Of a stretch of DNA of 64,000 nucleotides, positions 18,040-28,002 are shown in pieces. Made by a program: the position numbers and the translations under genes. Below the pieces are notes generated by a model that was given only the letters and a program-made list of their open reading frames with translations, was not told the origin of the DNA and did no database searches. How positions within the stretch are numbered: position 1 is the stretch's first letter; each line of letters starts with the position of its first letter. This DNA comes from CAYRSS01 sp964426945 (GTDB lineage: Bacteria > Planctomycetota > Phycisphaerae > UBA1845): positions 1-64,000 of the forward strand of contig CAYRSS010000011.1 of assembly GCA_964426945.1 (NCBI GenBank), read 5' to 3'.

Positions 18040-19827
18040 ATGCCGCATCCGCCCACCAGACCGGCCCCGGTGACAGCCCCGCTCCACCCCGCCGCGGTGC
18101 GGTGCCTCCTGATTGTGTTGGCGGGCGTCGCCGCCGCCCGCGGCGAAGATATCGCGCCCGGGGTGACTTTCACCCGCCACGACCTGCCCGCGCCGAACGT
18201 CGTGCATGTGCTGGCGATCGACCGGGATCACCCCGAGTACCGGCTGATGGTCGGTTGGCCCGAGGGGAAGCGAAACTTCGCCACCCGCGAGGGAACCAGC
18301 GTCATCGCCGGCCACTATGACGAGCCCGGCCGCCGCGAAGTCCTCGGCGGCGTGAACGCGTCATTCTTCGGCCCGGCCCCCCGGATCAACGGAGTGACCG
18401 GCTCGGACGGAGAACTCCAGGAGCAGCCCGACGGCGTGAGGGATACGCTGCTGCTCACGGCGGGCATGCTGCCGCGGATGATCGAGGACGTGGAGTTCCT
18501 CGGCGGCACGCTGCGCCTGCAGGGCGGCCGAACCATCCCCGTCGACCAGTTCAACGCCCCGGTCGGGGATGCGCTGGTCACGGTGTACACGCGGAGCTGG
18601 AGAAGGGTTGATCTGCCTGAGGAGGGGTTCTCCGCGATCGTGCTCGAGCACGTCAGCTATCCGCTGCGATCGGGCAAGGAGGTCCGCGGCCTCGTCGCGG
18701 GGGTGACGGGCGGCGGTGAGGCGGCCGGTGTTGAGGTCCCCGAGGACGGGCTCGTGGTCGTCCTGCGCGACGACGCGGCAGCATCCGCGATCCATCCCGG
18801 CGAGGAGGTCTACCTGCGCCTCGACACCTCGCACGCTGCGATGAACAACGCTGACATGTGCGTGACCGGCGTGGGGTGGCTGCTGCGCGGGGGCAAGCCG
18901 AAGAAGCGCAACTGGCGGCAGTACGGTTTCGCCGACGTCCGCCACCCGCGCACGGTGGTTGCCTGGAACCGCCGACAGATCTTCCTCATGGTCGTTGATG
19001 GACGCTCGCGCGAAAGTGTCGGCATGACCTTCGGCGAGATGGCGACGTTTCTGCAGGAGGAACTGAAGGCGACCGATGCCGTGAATCTCGATGGCGGCGG
19101 ATCCTCGACGATGCTCGTGCGCGGCGTGATCCGCAACGTACCCAGCGATGGCCGCGAGCGGGCGGTGGCCAACGCCGTGCTGCTCGTGCGGGAGCCGGCC
19201 ACCACGACGCTGCCCTTCGAGGACCGGTTCGAGCCCGCGGGCCGGGCGGCGAGCTGGGACGATAAGTTCACGTACAACGGCGTCTCTGCGTTTGAGCCGA
19301 TCTCGCCCGGCGGCGACGGTTACGTCATGACTGTGCTCGACCCTGCGGGCGGCGTGGAGACCGTACGCAACGGCCGGCGCGGCGACGGCGACTACGCGGT
19401 GGAAGCCGACGTCTACTGTGAGTACCGGCCGGACGTGGCTGCGCACGGGTTCGAGCGCTACGGCCTGTTCGCCCGCGATGACGGCAGCGGCGGTTTCGGC
19501 CTGCAGACCTTCGGCGGCGGCAACTGCTATGCCCTGACGTACGACTCGCATGACGGGCGCATCCGCGCCGGGGTCATCCGGCGCGGCGTATTTCGTGACT
19601 TCCTCGAAGAGCGGCCGATCTTCGCGCCGGCGACCGCGTGGCGGCGGATGCGCATCGAGTGCCGCGGCCCGGTCATCCGCTACGTCGTCGACGGTCAAGT
19701 CGTCTGCGAGCAGCGCGACCGCGCACACCGGCGCGGCTTCTTCGGCGTGGCGTACCAGGATTTCTTCATCGTCAACGGCCACATGCGCGGCACCCGGGCA
19801 GACAACCTCCGCGTGACCGCGCCGTAG
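18040..19827 (+). CDS. Secreted phosphodiester glycosidase (NAGPA-like) domain protein
   Basis: A 595-aa secreted protein with an N-terminal signal (CLLIVLAGVAAARGED). Residues about 95-385 match the NAGPA phosphodiester-glycosidase family: VNASFFGP, DVRHPRTVVAWNRRQIFLMVVDGR, GEMATFLQEELKATDAVNLDGGGSSTM, then a closing ANAVLLV strand. Family members remove sugar caps in phosphodiester linkages, or act on exopolysaccharide or cell-wall phosphodiesters. The C-terminal 200 aa form a beta-rich module like a jelly-roll/LamG (DYAVEADVYCEY..., FGVAYQDFFIVNGHMRGTRADNLRV), likely for carbohydrate binding. AAGGG lies 10 nt before the ATG. Confidence 0.85.
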   Translation: MPHPPTRPAPVTAPLHPAAVRCLLIVLAGVAAARGEDIAPGVTFTRHDLPAPNVVHVLAIDRDHPEYRLMVGWPEGKRNFATREGTSVIAGHYDEPGRREVLGGVNASFFGPAPRINGVTGSDGELQEQPDGVRDTLLLTAGMLPRMIEDVEFLGGTLRLQGGRTIPVDQFNAPVGDALVTVYTRSWRRVDLPEEGFSAIVLEHVSYPLRSGKEVRGLVAGVTGGGEAAGVEVPEDGLVVVLRDDAAASAIHPGEEVYLRLDTSHAAMNNADMCVTGVGWLLRGGKPKKRNWRQYGFADVRHPRTVVAWNRRQIFLMVVDGRSRESVGMTFGEMATFLQEELKATDAVNLDGGGSSTMLVRGVIRNVPSDGRERAVANAVLLVREPATTTLPFEDRFEPAGRAASWDDKFTYNGVSAFEPISPGGDGYVMTVLDPAGGVETVRNGRRGDGDYAVEADVYCEYRPDVAAHGFERYGLFARDDGSGGFGLQTFGGGNCYALTYDSHDGRIRAGVIRRGVFRDFLEERPIFAPATAWRRMRIECRGPVIRYVVDGQVVCEQRDRAHRRGFFGVAYQDFFIVNGHMRGTRADNLRVTAP

Positions 19828-19861
19828 TGCCTGGCCGGGCCAACGCCCGTTCGCTCGATGC

Positions 19862-19900
19862 AAAAAAAGCCGCCCCGGCGCGAGTTCGCGCCGGGGCGGC
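19862..19900 (-). terminator. Intrinsic terminator of the large lamin-tail protein gene
   Basis: On the minus strand a near-perfect GC stem (GCCGCCCCGGCGCGA paired across a 2-nt loop) is followed by seven T. It lies just past the stop of the minus-strand gene and before the end of the converging glycosidase gene. Confidence 0.85.
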
Positions 19901-19931
19901 GGGTTATCAGGCAACGTGATCCTGCGTCGCC

Positions 19932-22900
19932 TTACGGCGTGCAGGTGATGTTGAGCGTGTACTCACCGCAGTTGGTGCTGAACCCGGCCACGCGGATGAT
20001 GTACGTCGAGTCTTCGGTGGCCGCGAAGGACGCAGACGACAGCAGCGCGGTGCCGCCATCGTCATCGCACGCCGCCTCGTTGCCGCCGCAGGCGTCGTAC
20101 ACCGTCACCACCGTGTCGGACAGCGTCCGGCTGCCCTCGGTGCTGACGACCACCGTGCCCGTGCAGGTCGCCGTGTAGGCGTAGAACACGTCACGGCCCG
20201 AGTTCGCCTGGCACGAGCCCTCGGCGTCGTCGGTGGCGCTGTTGCCGCAGTTGTTGCCGGTGACCACTTCGACGCCGTCGGCCACGGGGGCCGCCGAGTC
20301 GCAGTCGTCCGCGCACGCGGCGCAGTCGGAGCCGGCGCCAAGGAACGTCGACGACGACGGGAACCGAGGATCGGGCCCGTCACCGGCGGCGTTCAGGCCG
20401 CTGCCGTTCTGGTAGTTCGGCAGCGGGTTGCACAGGCCGATGTTTGCCGAAACCTGGCCGCGATCAGCGGCGTTGATGACGCCGTTGCCGTCGAGGTCGA
20501 AGCGGCAGAGCTGGTCGTTGCCGGTCTGGCCGATGTTGGCCGAGATCTGGCCACGATCCGCGGCGTTCACGACGCCGTTGCCGTCGGTGTCGGCGAAGCA
20601 GGTCTGACCCGCCAGCGCGGTCACGTCGCAGACATAGCCCGCGAAGCAGTCATCGGCGAACGTCTGCGAGCACGAGTTGCCGCTGCCGCAGCACGCGCCG
20701 AGTTCGCAGTCGTCCGGCACGTTGTTGGCGTTGGCATCCGGGGCGCCGTTGGTGATCTCGCAGGCGTCCGGCGTGCCGTTGCAGTTGCAATCGTCCGCCG
20801 TGCCCGCGGTGATCTCCGCGAGATCGTCGATCTCGTTGGCGTTGCAGTCGTCAGCCGCGCGCAGGTCGATGGTCGGCGGACGCAGCGTGAGCGGCGTGCC
20901 GGTCATGTCCTCGCGGTAGCCGATCCAGAACGTGCCGTACTGATCGGCGCTGAGGCCGTCGCCGGTGACAGTCTGGTCATCGAACACACCCGTCACCCGG
21001 TTGCCGCAGACGTGGATCGCCAGGCGATACCAGCCCGAAGCGTAGCCCTGGTTGACGAGGTCGATCGTTCCGTAGATCCGCCAATCGGCCAGCGGACCGC
21101 CGTCGGGCGAGTGGTCGACCAGCGCCAGGGTCACCGCCGTGGCCGTGCGGACATATCGCCACGACACGCCGGTGCTCCCGTTGCCGCCGAGCAGAACGTT
21201 GTTCTGAGCGCCGACCGGGTCCGTCGTGCCCGCCAGGCCGATCTGCCACTGCTCCGACATGCTCGTCACCAGGGCCGTGTCGACGTAGACCCAGATGTCG
21301 TAGGAGCCGTCGGGGTTCATGACCTTGTCCAAGGTCGTGTTGTTGCCGCCGCCCGAGGGATCCCAGGCGATGACGCAGTTGCCGCCCTGCGGCGACGGCG
21401 GGATGACGTACGGATTCACGTCGTTGGCGCCGTCGAGGAGCGCGATGCTGGTCGGATCAACCACGAAGGCGTCGTCGAACGAACCCGGCAGCTCTGCCGC
21501 GCGGGTGCCGACGGTGAGCGAGTCGACGTCGGGACCGCGGTAGAAGTCCACGAACGCCGGCGCGTTCGCCGTGCCCGGCGTGCCCGGCAGCAGACCGAAG
21601 TCGCGGCCGTTGTTGTCAGAGTCGAGGCCATCGACCCAGCGGCTCAGGGTGTGGTACGTGCCGGACTGGTCGTCGATGCTCTGGAAGTTGCCCCAGAGCG
21701 ACCCCTCACCCGCCGACGCCACCGGGCCCTTGTTGCCCTCGGTCGAGAGGCTGTCGACCACGATGCCATTCTCGTTGAGCAGCTCGATGATCTCGTTGTC
21801 ATTCTCGAACCGCTCACCAGCCGGCAGAACCTGGTCGACGTTCGGCACGGCCGCGTGACCGAGCACGTAGTAGTCGCCGGCCGCGAGGATCGTGCTGTCC
21901 GGAATGGTGTAGTCGGGATTGTCATCGCCCGGAGGCCCGATCGTGTCGTACGACCGGAGAACCCACCCGGAGATGTCCACGGGGTCTTCCTCCGCGTTGT
22001 AGAGCTCGACGAATTCGCGATCGTCCACGCCGGAGTCGTCATACTGGTACTCGTTGATGACGACGCGCAGGACCACGCCGGTACCGACTGTGACCGCGAT
22101 GGAGCGCTCGCTGTCGAACCCGTTGGCCGTCTGTACGGCGTAGACGTTCTGGCCCAGGACCAGCGCCGGGGCGACGGGGATCGACATCGCCGCGCCGGTG
22201 ATCAGCGTGGGCGGGCTGAGCGCCGTGGCGGGCTCGGCGAACACCTGAACCGTTCCCGCCGGATCGATCGTGCTCAGGCCGGTGACGTCCACCGACGTCG
22301 CGCCGAAGATGAGCGGACCGACCACGGACGGCGGAGCCGGCCGCACCACGGGACGCGGCAGCGACGGATCGCTCTCGCCCGCGCCGGTCGTGTGGGTGGC
22401 GGTCAGCAGGTCGCCCAGATTGAGGTTGGCGACCGGATCTACCGTGGTCGAAGTCACGCCGCTGACCGCGACGTTCGAGTCGAGCGTGCCGTTGATGTAC
22501 AGCGACACCGAGGTGGTGTTGGTCGCGTCGAGGCCGGTGATCTGGACGGCCGAGGTGTTGCCGACGACCGGGGCCGTGATGTTCGGGCGGACCGGGTCGA
22601 CGATCGAGCAGTCCTCAACCATGATCCACAGGCCCACCGCCTGGGCGTCGTCCGGGAAGGCCACGGCCGGACGGAACGGCGCGAGGACGTTGTCGCCTGA
22701 GGCGACCGACCAGGTCCAGTCGATGCGGTTCGACAGGAGCCCGTCGAAGCTGCTGGTGCCCGTGAGAATCGACGTGGCCGCAGCGACCGGCGAGGACTGG
22801 CCACGGAAGGCGCCGAACGGGTTGATCGACTCGGCATTGTTGATCAACTGCACGTCGCCGTTGCTGTCGCGGTAATAGACGTGGTCGATGTAGACGCGGA

Positions 22901-24356
22901 ACGGGCCGGCCGACGGGGCGACCGTGCCGCTGCTGAACCAGATCGCGTCGATGTTGTAGAAGCCGCCGTCGGGCGTGAGCAGGCCGTTGCCGCCGGCGAA
23001 GTTGATCACCGGGTCGCCGCCGGTCAGCGAAAACTCGAAGTTCTGCCAGGTAGCGCAGTCGCCGAAGACCGGCTTTCCGCGCGGCGTCGCCGTGCCGGAG
23101 ACCGCCGTAGCACCGACGTACTCAAAGTCGGCCGGGGCGGCGCCGAGGTTGCCGTCCTCGTCGATGCTGACGGTCAGCGTAAACAGCGGCGGCGGGGTGA
23201 TGGTGATGATCGTGGAGTAGGGGCCTGTGCCGATGGAGTTGGTCTGGTTGGCCCGGACCGCATCACCGACCTGCAGGGCCGCGAACGGCCCGACCGTCAC
23301 GTTGGTCACGTTGGCGACGGGCGTGTTGATGGTCTCATCCGCCACGAAGGTCACGCCGTCGTAGGCGCGGTCGATCTCAAGGGACACGTTGGTCGACGAA
23401 TAAAGCACGTCGTTGACTTTGACCGTCGTGGACGACTCGATGATCGGCACCTCGAAGCGCGGCGCGATCGGGTCGTCGTCGACGGGGGCCTCGAACTCGA
23501 TCTCGTCGATCATGATCTGCACGTCGCGGAACGACGCGCCGCTCTCGACGGGAATGATGACCAGGCCCTCGAGCGTGCCATGCACGCCGTCGAGGACGCC
23601 GTCGCCGCCGGTGTTGGTCCAGCCGAAGACCTTGCCGGCCGTGGCGAGGGCGGGCAGGTCGAACTCGACCGCGACAAAGTTGTTGTCGACGGTGCTCGTC
23701 GGGCCGGCGTAGGTATATGACGGGTCGGCCAGCGGGGTGGGCAGGGTCGTGCCCGGGTTGAGCAGGCCGCTGACGCCGACAAACTCGATCGCGCCGGTCA
23801 GCCCGCCGTTGTAGCCCTGCGGGACGTTGGTACCCGTTTCGCGGACCATCAGGGCGACGGCGAGATTCAGGTTGCTGGCGGAGAAGCCCGCGTCGTTGAC
23901 GCGGAGGCGCAGGCGGATCTTGCCGCCCATGTGGATGGCCGGGCTCGGATAGGCCGGCGGGTGTCGCGTGGTGACATGCGCCCAGCGGGCGGTGTCGGTC
24001 GGATCAGCCCACGAGAAGAACGTGATCAGCGCCTGTGCGGTGCCGTTGGCGCCGCCGATGGTGCTCTCGACGTAGGACTCTTCCAGCGAGTCCTCCGGAA
24101 GGACGCAGAGCGGGCAGCCCACAGCCGCAAAATCGCCCTTGGCCAGGATGTACGCGAGCGTGGTGGATGAGAACTGCGGATCGTGGAACACGACCTCTTC
24201 GAAGGTGCTGTAGCCGGCTGGGCTGCCGACGACGAACGGGTTGCCGTCCCGATCGAGCTCGAAGCTCGTGATCGGTACGGTGAACTGCGCCCTGGCGGCG
24301 GCCGTCGTCAGGCCGACCACCAGTGCGCATAGAATCAGATTGGTGCTTCGTACCAC
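19932..24356 (-). CDS. Giant secreted protein with lamin-tail domain, dockerin-like repeats and PPC-like C-terminus
   Basis: A 1474-aa extracellular protein. The GTG at 24356 is chosen because GGAGG lies 8 nt upstream and it begins a signal peptide (STNLILCALVVGLTTAAARA|Q). The N-terminal 700 residues are beta-rich modules with Ig/carbohydrate-binding-like repeats. A lamin-tail domain follows (VVINEYQYDDSGVDDREFVELYN, SGWVLRSYD). Next comes a LamG-like module, then Asp/Asn/Cys-rich DCNANEIDDLAEI and DCNCNGTPDACEI repeats. Two dockerin-like repeats follow (DTDGNGVVNAADRGQISANIG and DLDGNGVINAADRGQVSANIG). The end is a PPC-type domain (DVFYAYTATCTGTV...STYIIRVAGF). It is likely a surface or matrix protein with bound calcium. 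It has its own terminator. Confidence 0.88.
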   Translation of the reverse strand: MVRSTNLILCALVVGLTTAAARAQFTVPITSFELDRDGNPFVVGSPAGYSTFEEVVFHDPQFSSTTLAYILAKGDFAAVGCPLCVLPEDSLEESYVESTIGGANGTAQALITFFSWADPTDTARWAHVTTRHPPAYPSPAIHMGGKIRLRLRVNDAGFSASNLNLAVALMVRETGTNVPQGYNGGLTGAIEFVGVSGLLNPGTTLPTPLADPSYTYAGPTSTVDNNFVAVEFDLPALATAGKVFGWTNTGGDGVLDGVHGTLEGLVIIPVESGASFRDVQIMIDEIEFEAPVDDDPIAPRFEVPIIESSTTVKVNDVLYSSTNVSLEIDRAYDGVTFVADETINTPVANVTNVTVGPFAALQVGDAVRANQTNSIGTGPYSTIITITPPPLFTLTVSIDEDGNLGAAPADFEYVGATAVSGTATPRGKPVFGDCATWQNFEFSLTGGDPVINFAGGNGLLTPDGGFYNIDAIWFSSGTVAPSAGPFRVYIDHVYYRDSNGDVQLINNAESINPFGAFRGQSSPVAAATSILTGTSSFDGLLSNRIDWTWSVASGDNVLAPFRPAVAFPDDAQAVGLWIMVEDCSIVDPVRPNITAPVVGNTSAVQITGLDATNTTSVSLYINGTLDSNVAVSGVTSTTVDPVANLNLGDLLTATHTTGAGESDPSLPRPVVRPAPPSVVGPLIFGATSVDVTGLSTIDPAGTVQVFAEPATALSPPTLITGAAMSIPVAPALVLGQNVYAVQTANGFDSERSIAVTVGTGVVLRVVINEYQYDDSGVDDREFVELYNAEEDPVDISGWVLRSYDTIGPPGDDNPDYTIPDSTILAAGDYYVLGHAAVPNVDQVLPAGERFENDNEIIELLNENGIVVDSLSTEGNKGPVASAGEGSLWGNFQSIDDQSGTYHTLSRWVDGLDSDNNGRDFGLLPGTPGTANAPAFVDFYRGPDVDSLTVGTRAAELPGSFDDAFVVDPTSIALLDGANDVNPYVIPPSPQGGNCVIAWDPSGGGNNTTLDKVMNPDGSYDIWVYVDTALVTSMSEQWQIGLAGTTDPVGAQNNVLLGGNGSTGVSWRYVRTATAVTLALVDHSPDGGPLADWRIYGTIDLVNQGYASGWYRLAIHVCGNRVTGVFDDQTVTGDGLSADQYGTFWIGYREDMTGTPLTLRPPTIDLRAADDCNANEIDDLAEITAGTADDCNCNGTPDACEITNGAPDANANNVPDDCELGACCGSGNSCSQTFADDCFAGYVCDVTALAGQTCFADTDGNGVVNAADRGQISANIGQTGNDQLCRFDLDGNGVINAADRGQVSANIGLCNPLPNYQNGSGLNAAGDGPDPRFPSSSTFLGAGSDCAACADDCDSAAPVADGVEVVTGNNCGNSATDDAEGSCQANSGRDVFYAYTATCTGTVVVSTEGSRTLSDTVVTVYDACGGNEAACDDDGGTALLSSASFAATEDSTYIIRVAGFSTNCGEYTLNITCTP

Positions 24357-24458
24357 GGTTCTGCCCTCCAAAAAAACTGCTTCTCTGCTCCGAATGGCAC
24401 TACCGAGCGGGGGCGAAGCCCCCATTGACAGATGGCGACCGGGTCCGCGCTGCGGCGG

Positions 24459-25469
24459 CTACTCGGTCGCGACGTACTTGAGCCCGCCGGTCGGGAGGGC
24501 CCAGATTTCCTCGTAAATCAGGCCGTAGTAGTAGAGCAGCCCGTCCGCCGTATCGGGTATGCTCGACGTGTACCCTTGGCCGCCGATGGCGACCGGCTTG
24601 ATGTGGATGTCCGCGAATCCGTGCGAGGTCGGCACGGTCTCCGCGTGGCCGTCGGAAAAGCCGATGCTGGTGGCCGCTTGCGCGAACTCGGAAACCACCG
24701 ATTCGCCGGGCTTGATGCCCGGCCGCTTGATGAACGGCGCGTGCCGCGCCGTGACACGGTCGGTGTTGTAGTTGAAGTTGCCCTCCACGTGGCCGTTCAC
24801 AAAGCGGCCAATCGCCTCGGGGTGTTCTTCCACGAAGATGGGGATCCCCGCGAGCGGACGCGGCGTCAGCCGATATCGCGATGTGCCGCCGCCGCGCGGG
24901 CCCCCGCTGACCGGGTCGGACAGGCGCGACTTGAGGCCTTCCTCGGGCGCGCGCATGCCCATGCCGGCGAACATGGAATAGCTGAATTTCCCCGTGCTGC
25001 CGCCGCCGGTGATCGTGTTTGGCTCGTAGCCCGTGCCGGGGTCGGACGGGCAAAGGTAAGACTCTTCTTCGTTGACGTAGGGCCAGAGCTTGCCGTACTG
25101 CGGCGATGCGTCATAGCCCGGCGGCGTGCCCGTACGCGGATCGTTCGGATCACCCGCGACGTAGGGCTGGTTCACGTTGCCGCCGATCCCCAGCCAGTCC
25201 TCGCCCCCGCGCGAGTAGAGTGCAGGGAGCTGGCGGAAGTTGACCAGGGTCGGAGGGAAGCGCCCGAACTCACCGGCGTACATGAACGCGCCGGTTGAGA
25301 GGTTCTTCACGCGCGTGCGGCAGATTACGCTCTTGGCCTGCTCCCTGGCACGCGACAACGACGGCAGGAGGATCGACACCAGCAGCGCGATGATGGCGAT
25401 GACCACCAGCAACTCGATGAGCGTGAATCCCTTCGCCCTCCCCGATTGGCGCAGCGGTACAATTGACAT
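24459..25469 (-). CDS. Pseudopilin-headed DUF1559-type secreted protein
   Basis: A 336-aa protein from the ATG at 25469, with GGAAGG 6-7 nt upstream. Residues 15-40 are a textbook type IV prepilin N-terminus (GFTLIELLVVIAIIALLVSILLPSLSRAREQAK), cleaved before the Phe by prepilin peptidase. The body carries conserved landmarks of planctomycete H-X9-DG/DUF1559 proteins, including YLCPSDPGTG and SIGFSDGHAET. These proteins are numerous in Planctomycetota and are thought to use a type II secretion-like export route. The ending LKYVATE is normal. A longer in-frame start at 25667 is rejected because it would bury the leader. The large secreted protein gene follows 102 nt downstream. Confidence 0.9.
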   Translation of the reverse strand: MSIVPLRQSGRAKGFTLIELLVVIAIIALLVSILLPSLSRAREQAKSVICRTRVKNLSTGAFMYAGEFGRFPPTLVNFRQLPALYSRGGEDWLGIGGNVNQPYVAGDPNDPRTGTPPGYDASPQYGKLWPYVNEEESYLCPSDPGTGYEPNTITGGGSTGKFSYSMFAGMGMRAPEEGLKSRLSDPVSGGPRGGGTSRYRLTPRPLAGIPIFVEEHPEAIGRFVNGHVEGNFNYNTDRVTARHAPFIKRPGIKPGESVVSEFAQAATSIGFSDGHAETVPTSHGFADIHIKPVAIGGQGYTSSIPDTADGLLYYYGLIYEEIWALPTGGLKYVATE

Positions 25470-25529
25470 GGTGACCCTTCCTGATCTGGACGCCATGTCG
25501 GCCCGGGACGGGGGCCGACGGCCGTTCCG

Positions 25530-25535
25530 ATTATA
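25530..25535 (-). promoter_or_regulatory. -10 element of the pseudopilin gene
   Basis: Perfect TATAAT on the minus strand, about 60 nt upstream of the ATG at 25469. The -35 is poor. Confidence 0.5.
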
Positions 25536-25742
25536 TAACGGCGACCAATCCGCCGCTACAGGCAGCATCGTCGCGATTCTCATAACTCTCCAGCACGGGG
25601 CGTGCCACGACGCGGCATTTCCCGCACGGCAATAATGCAATCGCACCACGGACCATCCCAGGGCCATGGATCACGCCTGTGAAGCGGTAAAAGTGCGACT
25701 GCCCACCCTTGGCGGGCGGGGCCCTCGCGATCCCGAAAATGC

Positions 25743-25777
25743 GGCGTGCCGGGGCCCGACTTGAGCCCCGGCACGCC
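25743..25777 (-). terminator. Intrinsic terminator of the membrane chaperone gene
   Basis: GGCGTGCCGGGGC pairs perfectly with GCCCCGGCACGCC across a 9-nt loop. On the minus strand it is followed by ATTTT, 33 nt after the stop at 25810. Confidence 0.75.
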
Positions 25778-25809
25778 GGTTGTCGAATCCGTCAGGCTGT
25801 AGGGTGAGA

Positions 25810-27945
25810 TCAGTTCGGCGCGACCTGCTTGGCGCCTGTCCGTGCGCGGATCGCATCGGGGGCGAACCAAGCCGCGAGGATGTTGCCCATACGGCCGTTG
25901 GTCATGCGGTTGACCAGTGAATCACGCATGTTCTCAAACTCGTCTTCGCGCCCCGGAAGGAACTCCTCGGCGCGGACGACGTAGACCTTCGGCCCCTGCG
26001 GCTCCTCGATCACCGCCAGGCCGTTGTCGTGGGCGAGCTCGAACATTTTTTCGACCGCCGGCCGGCTGACGAAGCCGAGGCCCGGCACAAAGGACGGCCG
26101 CGCCCGGGGGCCGGCCGGCAGCCCAGCCCAATCCGGGATGACCTTCGCGAACGGCTCCGGCTCCACGAAGGTCAGGTCTCTCGCCTTCATCACGTCGAGC
26201 TTGAGCTTGGCGATCTCGGGATCCGCCTCAAACGCCGACTTCAGCGTCTGGTCCGGCTGGCGGGCGGCGCTGGCGATGTACTCGGCCCGCTCCTTGGCCT
26301 TCTTGTACGCGTCGAGCATCCGCATGTCCTTGAGGACCTTATCGCGGACCTCGTCCAGCGAGTCGGCTGGGTGCGGCGTTCGCGTCGCGATCGGCCGGAA
26401 GACGAACGTCTGGCTGGTGAACGGATCGGTCAGCGTCGCGCGAGACGTCTCGTAGAGCGCCAGGTAGTCGCCGGGCGAGCCCTGGTCGGGAATCTCGGTG
26501 ATGCCCTGGTAGTTGAACGGCAGGCGCGAGAAGCCGGAATTGCCGGAGATCGTGCGACCCAGCACGTCCACCTGAGAGGCCTCGGCTGCCGTGAAGAACC
26601 CGGTCGCATGCACCGACACGGCCGCCGGGTAGGAAAGCTGACGCGGAGCCGACTTGACAAGGCGGGTGTAATAGTCGTCCGCATCGACGCCCTGCGGCAG
26701 CTTGCGGTAGCGGTCCGGGCCGCGCTCGGCGTCGCGCCAGGCCTCCGAGGACTGCTGCACGATCCACGTGGCCAGCGAGGCCGCGATCTCCTCCGCCCGT
26801 CGGCGGCACTCGATCTCGACGGCCAGCGGTCGGGCCTCTTCCCAAGTCATATAGAGGGAATTGTCCACCGGCGCGGCGGCTCCGCCCGTCGCCGCGGCGG
26901 GGGGCGCTGCATCTTCGGCCTGCGCGCCGCTCTTGCCCGGGTCGACTGCGGGCTCGTCGCCGGCGCTGTCCGTGCCCTCGTCCGTGGCGGAGTCGGTCCC
27001 GCCCGCGGCGGGCTCGATCGTGACCGGCGGGATGGAGCGCTGGAAAGCGGGGTCCTTGGTGCGATTGTCGTTGAAGTAACGTCGGGCAGCGCGGACGATG
27101 TCGTGGCCCAGCGCGTTGCCCTTGAGATTGGGATCCTCGGCGGCCTTCAGATCCATCTCGGCGGCGGCCTTCAGCTCTTCGGCGATCACGTTGCCGTCAA
27201 TCGCGACGTACTGAAGCTTGACCGTCGGCGGGACAACGTAGCCGAACTCTTCGACGCCGATGCCCGGCTCCTTGGACTGATGGGCCTTGAAATGGGCCTG
27301 CATCTCCTCCTCGGTCGGCTCGTAGTTCATGTCCTCGAAGGCCTTGGCGTTGAGCACGACAGCCTGAATGCGAATCTTGTCGAGCGCCTCTTTGGCGGCG
27401 GCGCGGATCTCGGCCTCGCTCGGACGTGCCGCGAGGGCCATCGAGCGGGCCACGGCGGCGACGTTGTTGATCTCGGCGGTCGTCTGGAACAGCAGTTCCG
27501 GGTTCATCCGGGCGTCAAACGAGAGCTTGTCGATCACGCGCTTCGCGTCGCTCGAGGACATCCACGCGTCTCGGATGGGGGCGGCGTTAGGCACGAAGCC
27601 GAGCTTCTCCGCCTCGCGATTCAGCAGGATCATGTCCATCGGAGAGATGTCGGTGGGCATGAATCCGGCGGCCTGAGCCTCCTGCGGGTCGATTAGGCGG
27701 AACTGCCACGGCATAGGATTGCCGAGGCGGTCGCTGACGAGGCGGCTGGCCACGTTCAGCCGGGCGGCGTAGTCCTGCATCTCGCCGTGCGTGATCGGCC
27801 CCAGCGTGCTGCTCCACGCCGTCACCGCCCCCGGATTCGGTGCGAGAAAGCTCTCGAACGCCTGGGCGGCAACGAAGACGATCATCAGCAGCGTCATAAA
27901 GACCGCCAGCAGGATCTTGTTGTACTTGCGGAAGAACTTCATCAT
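25810..27945 (-). CDS. PpiD/SurA-like membrane-anchored periplasmic chaperone
   Basis: A 711-aa protein with one N-terminal transmembrane anchor (ILLAVFMTLLMIVFVAAQAF) and a large periplasmic part. The N-terminal layout MMKFFRKYNKILL... and the following helical region are like PpiD and SurA N-terminal chaperone domains. No clear parvulin isomerase signature was found, so it may be a chaperone without isomerase activity. The middle holds an Asp/Gly/Ala/Pro-rich spacer (around residues 320-370). The C-terminal part includes LPGREDEFENMRDSLVNRM, like family ends. The ATG at 27945 follows AAGGA and a TTGATT/TATATT promoter. It is divergent from topA. Confidence 0.72.
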   Translation of the reverse strand: MMKFFRKYNKILLAVFMTLLMIVFVAAQAFESFLAPNPGAVTAWSSTLGPITHGEMQDYAARLNVASRLVSDRLGNPMPWQFRLIDPQEAQAAGFMPTDISPMDMILLNREAEKLGFVPNAAPIRDAWMSSSDAKRVIDKLSFDARMNPELLFQTTAEINNVAAVARSMALAARPSEAEIRAAAKEALDKIRIQAVVLNAKAFEDMNYEPTEEEMQAHFKAHQSKEPGIGVEEFGYVVPPTVKLQYVAIDGNVIAEELKAAAEMDLKAAEDPNLKGNALGHDIVRAARRYFNDNRTKDPAFQRSIPPVTIEPAAGGTDSATDEGTDSAGDEPAVDPGKSGAQAEDAAPPAAATGGAAAPVDNSLYMTWEEARPLAVEIECRRRAEEIAASLATWIVQQSSEAWRDAERGPDRYRKLPQGVDADDYYTRLVKSAPRQLSYPAAVSVHATGFFTAAEASQVDVLGRTISGNSGFSRLPFNYQGITEIPDQGSPGDYLALYETSRATLTDPFTSQTFVFRPIATRTPHPADSLDEVRDKVLKDMRMLDAYKKAKERAEYIASAARQPDQTLKSAFEADPEIAKLKLDVMKARDLTFVEPEPFAKVIPDWAGLPAGPRARPSFVPGLGFVSRPAVEKMFELAHDNGLAVIEEPQGPKVYVVRAEEFLPGREDEFENMRDSLVNRMTNGRMGNILAAWFAPDAIRARTGAKQVAPN

Positions 27946-28002
27946 GGCGGTGTAAATCCTTGATTCGTCGTAACTTAGCGCCACAAAGGGCAAGGGGCGA
28001 CC

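Noticed and set aside
18361..19914. 517-aa minus-strand frame opposite the NAGPA-domain gene
   Set aside because: No domain, and it overlaps a well-supported secreted enzyme and a terminator.
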